Shown one piece after another: positions 63,979 through 64,000 of a stretch of 64,000 nt of DNA. The notes below the pieces were generated by a model. The model searched no databases. It was not told the DNA's origin and saw only the letters and a program-made list of their open reading frames with translations. The stretch comes from Acetobacterium woodii DSM 1030 (lineage in GTDB: Bacteria > Bacillota > Clostridia > Eubacteriales > Eubacteriaceae): NCBI RefSeq assembly GCF_000247605.1, contig NC_016894.1:1-64000 (forward strand), written 5' to 3'. A program made the position numbers and the translations under genes. Each line of letters starts with the position of its first letter. The stretch's first letter is position 1.

Positions 63979-64000
63979 AAAAGGACATGATCAAAACAAA

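Overview
The window reads as chromosomal DNA around the replication origin of a low-G+C Firmicute. The run dnaA, dnaN, S4-domain gene, recF, gyrB, gyrA is the classic origin order. The heavy investment in cobalt, nickel and corrinoid uptake, three cobalamin riboswitches, an oxygen-sensitive thiH route to thiamine and AT-rich intergenic DNA fit an anaerobic, corrinoid-dependent clostridium such as an acetogen of the Acetobacterium/Eubacteriaceae type. That placement is inference; nothing in the window proves it.

Layout. (1) 1-8753: a bipartite oriC around dnaA, then the replication genes and gyrase. (2) 8756-10207: a small sugar-phosphate cluster with galactitol-type PTS IIA and IIB and an Rpe-like epimerase, but no IIC. 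(3) 10451-17679: a cobalamin riboswitch with a strong terminator in front of a nitrogenase-like H-D-K trio, a BtuFCD-type importer and a SAM methyltransferase. (4) 17691-35323: a MarR regulator, then three more methyltransferase units. Two head complete five-gene SBP_bac_5 (nickel/peptide-type) importers, one of them read as a split AraC-methyltransferase fusion; the third follows a MATE exporter. (5) 35457-37756: a degenerate McrB-like gene, an RNA element and a second cobalamin riboswitch. (6) 37783-45304: a CsoR-family metal sensor, an AspA/AstE-type zinc hydrolase, a LysR regulator and another five-gene importer. (7) 45484-50928: a third cobalamin riboswitch driving nikABCDE. (8) 51138-52083: a manganese riboswitch and a GDT1-type transporter. 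(9) 52160-57030: a NagD-like phosphatase, a small coiled-coil protein and thiS-thiG-thiH-thiE behind a probable HMP-PP riboswitch. (10) 57027-59861: a membrane GGDEF/EAL protein. (11) 59976-63978: an FMN riboswitch and the riboflavin genes ribD-ribE-ribBA-ribH.

The middle 40 kb looks like one metal/corrinoid acquisition island. Five ABC importers, three cobalamin riboswitches, a CsoR-type sensor, a possible CsoR-type operator, four related methyltransferases, a MATE exporter and a nitrogenase-like reductase sit together. The strongest candidates for undescribed biology are: the riboswitch-controlled nitrogenase-like/BtuFCD/methyltransferase operon; the recurring methyltransferase plus transporter pairing; and a short structured RNA present three times, twice directly ahead of methyltransferase genes, with compensatory changes in its closing stem.

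The window also holds a 171-bp fold-back MITE in six full copies and two remnants, with 9-11 bp target duplications at most insertions. Copies sit inside a transporter operon, between a riboswitch and its gene, and in tandem inside the thi cluster. No rRNA, tRNA, CRISPR array or transposase gene was seen.
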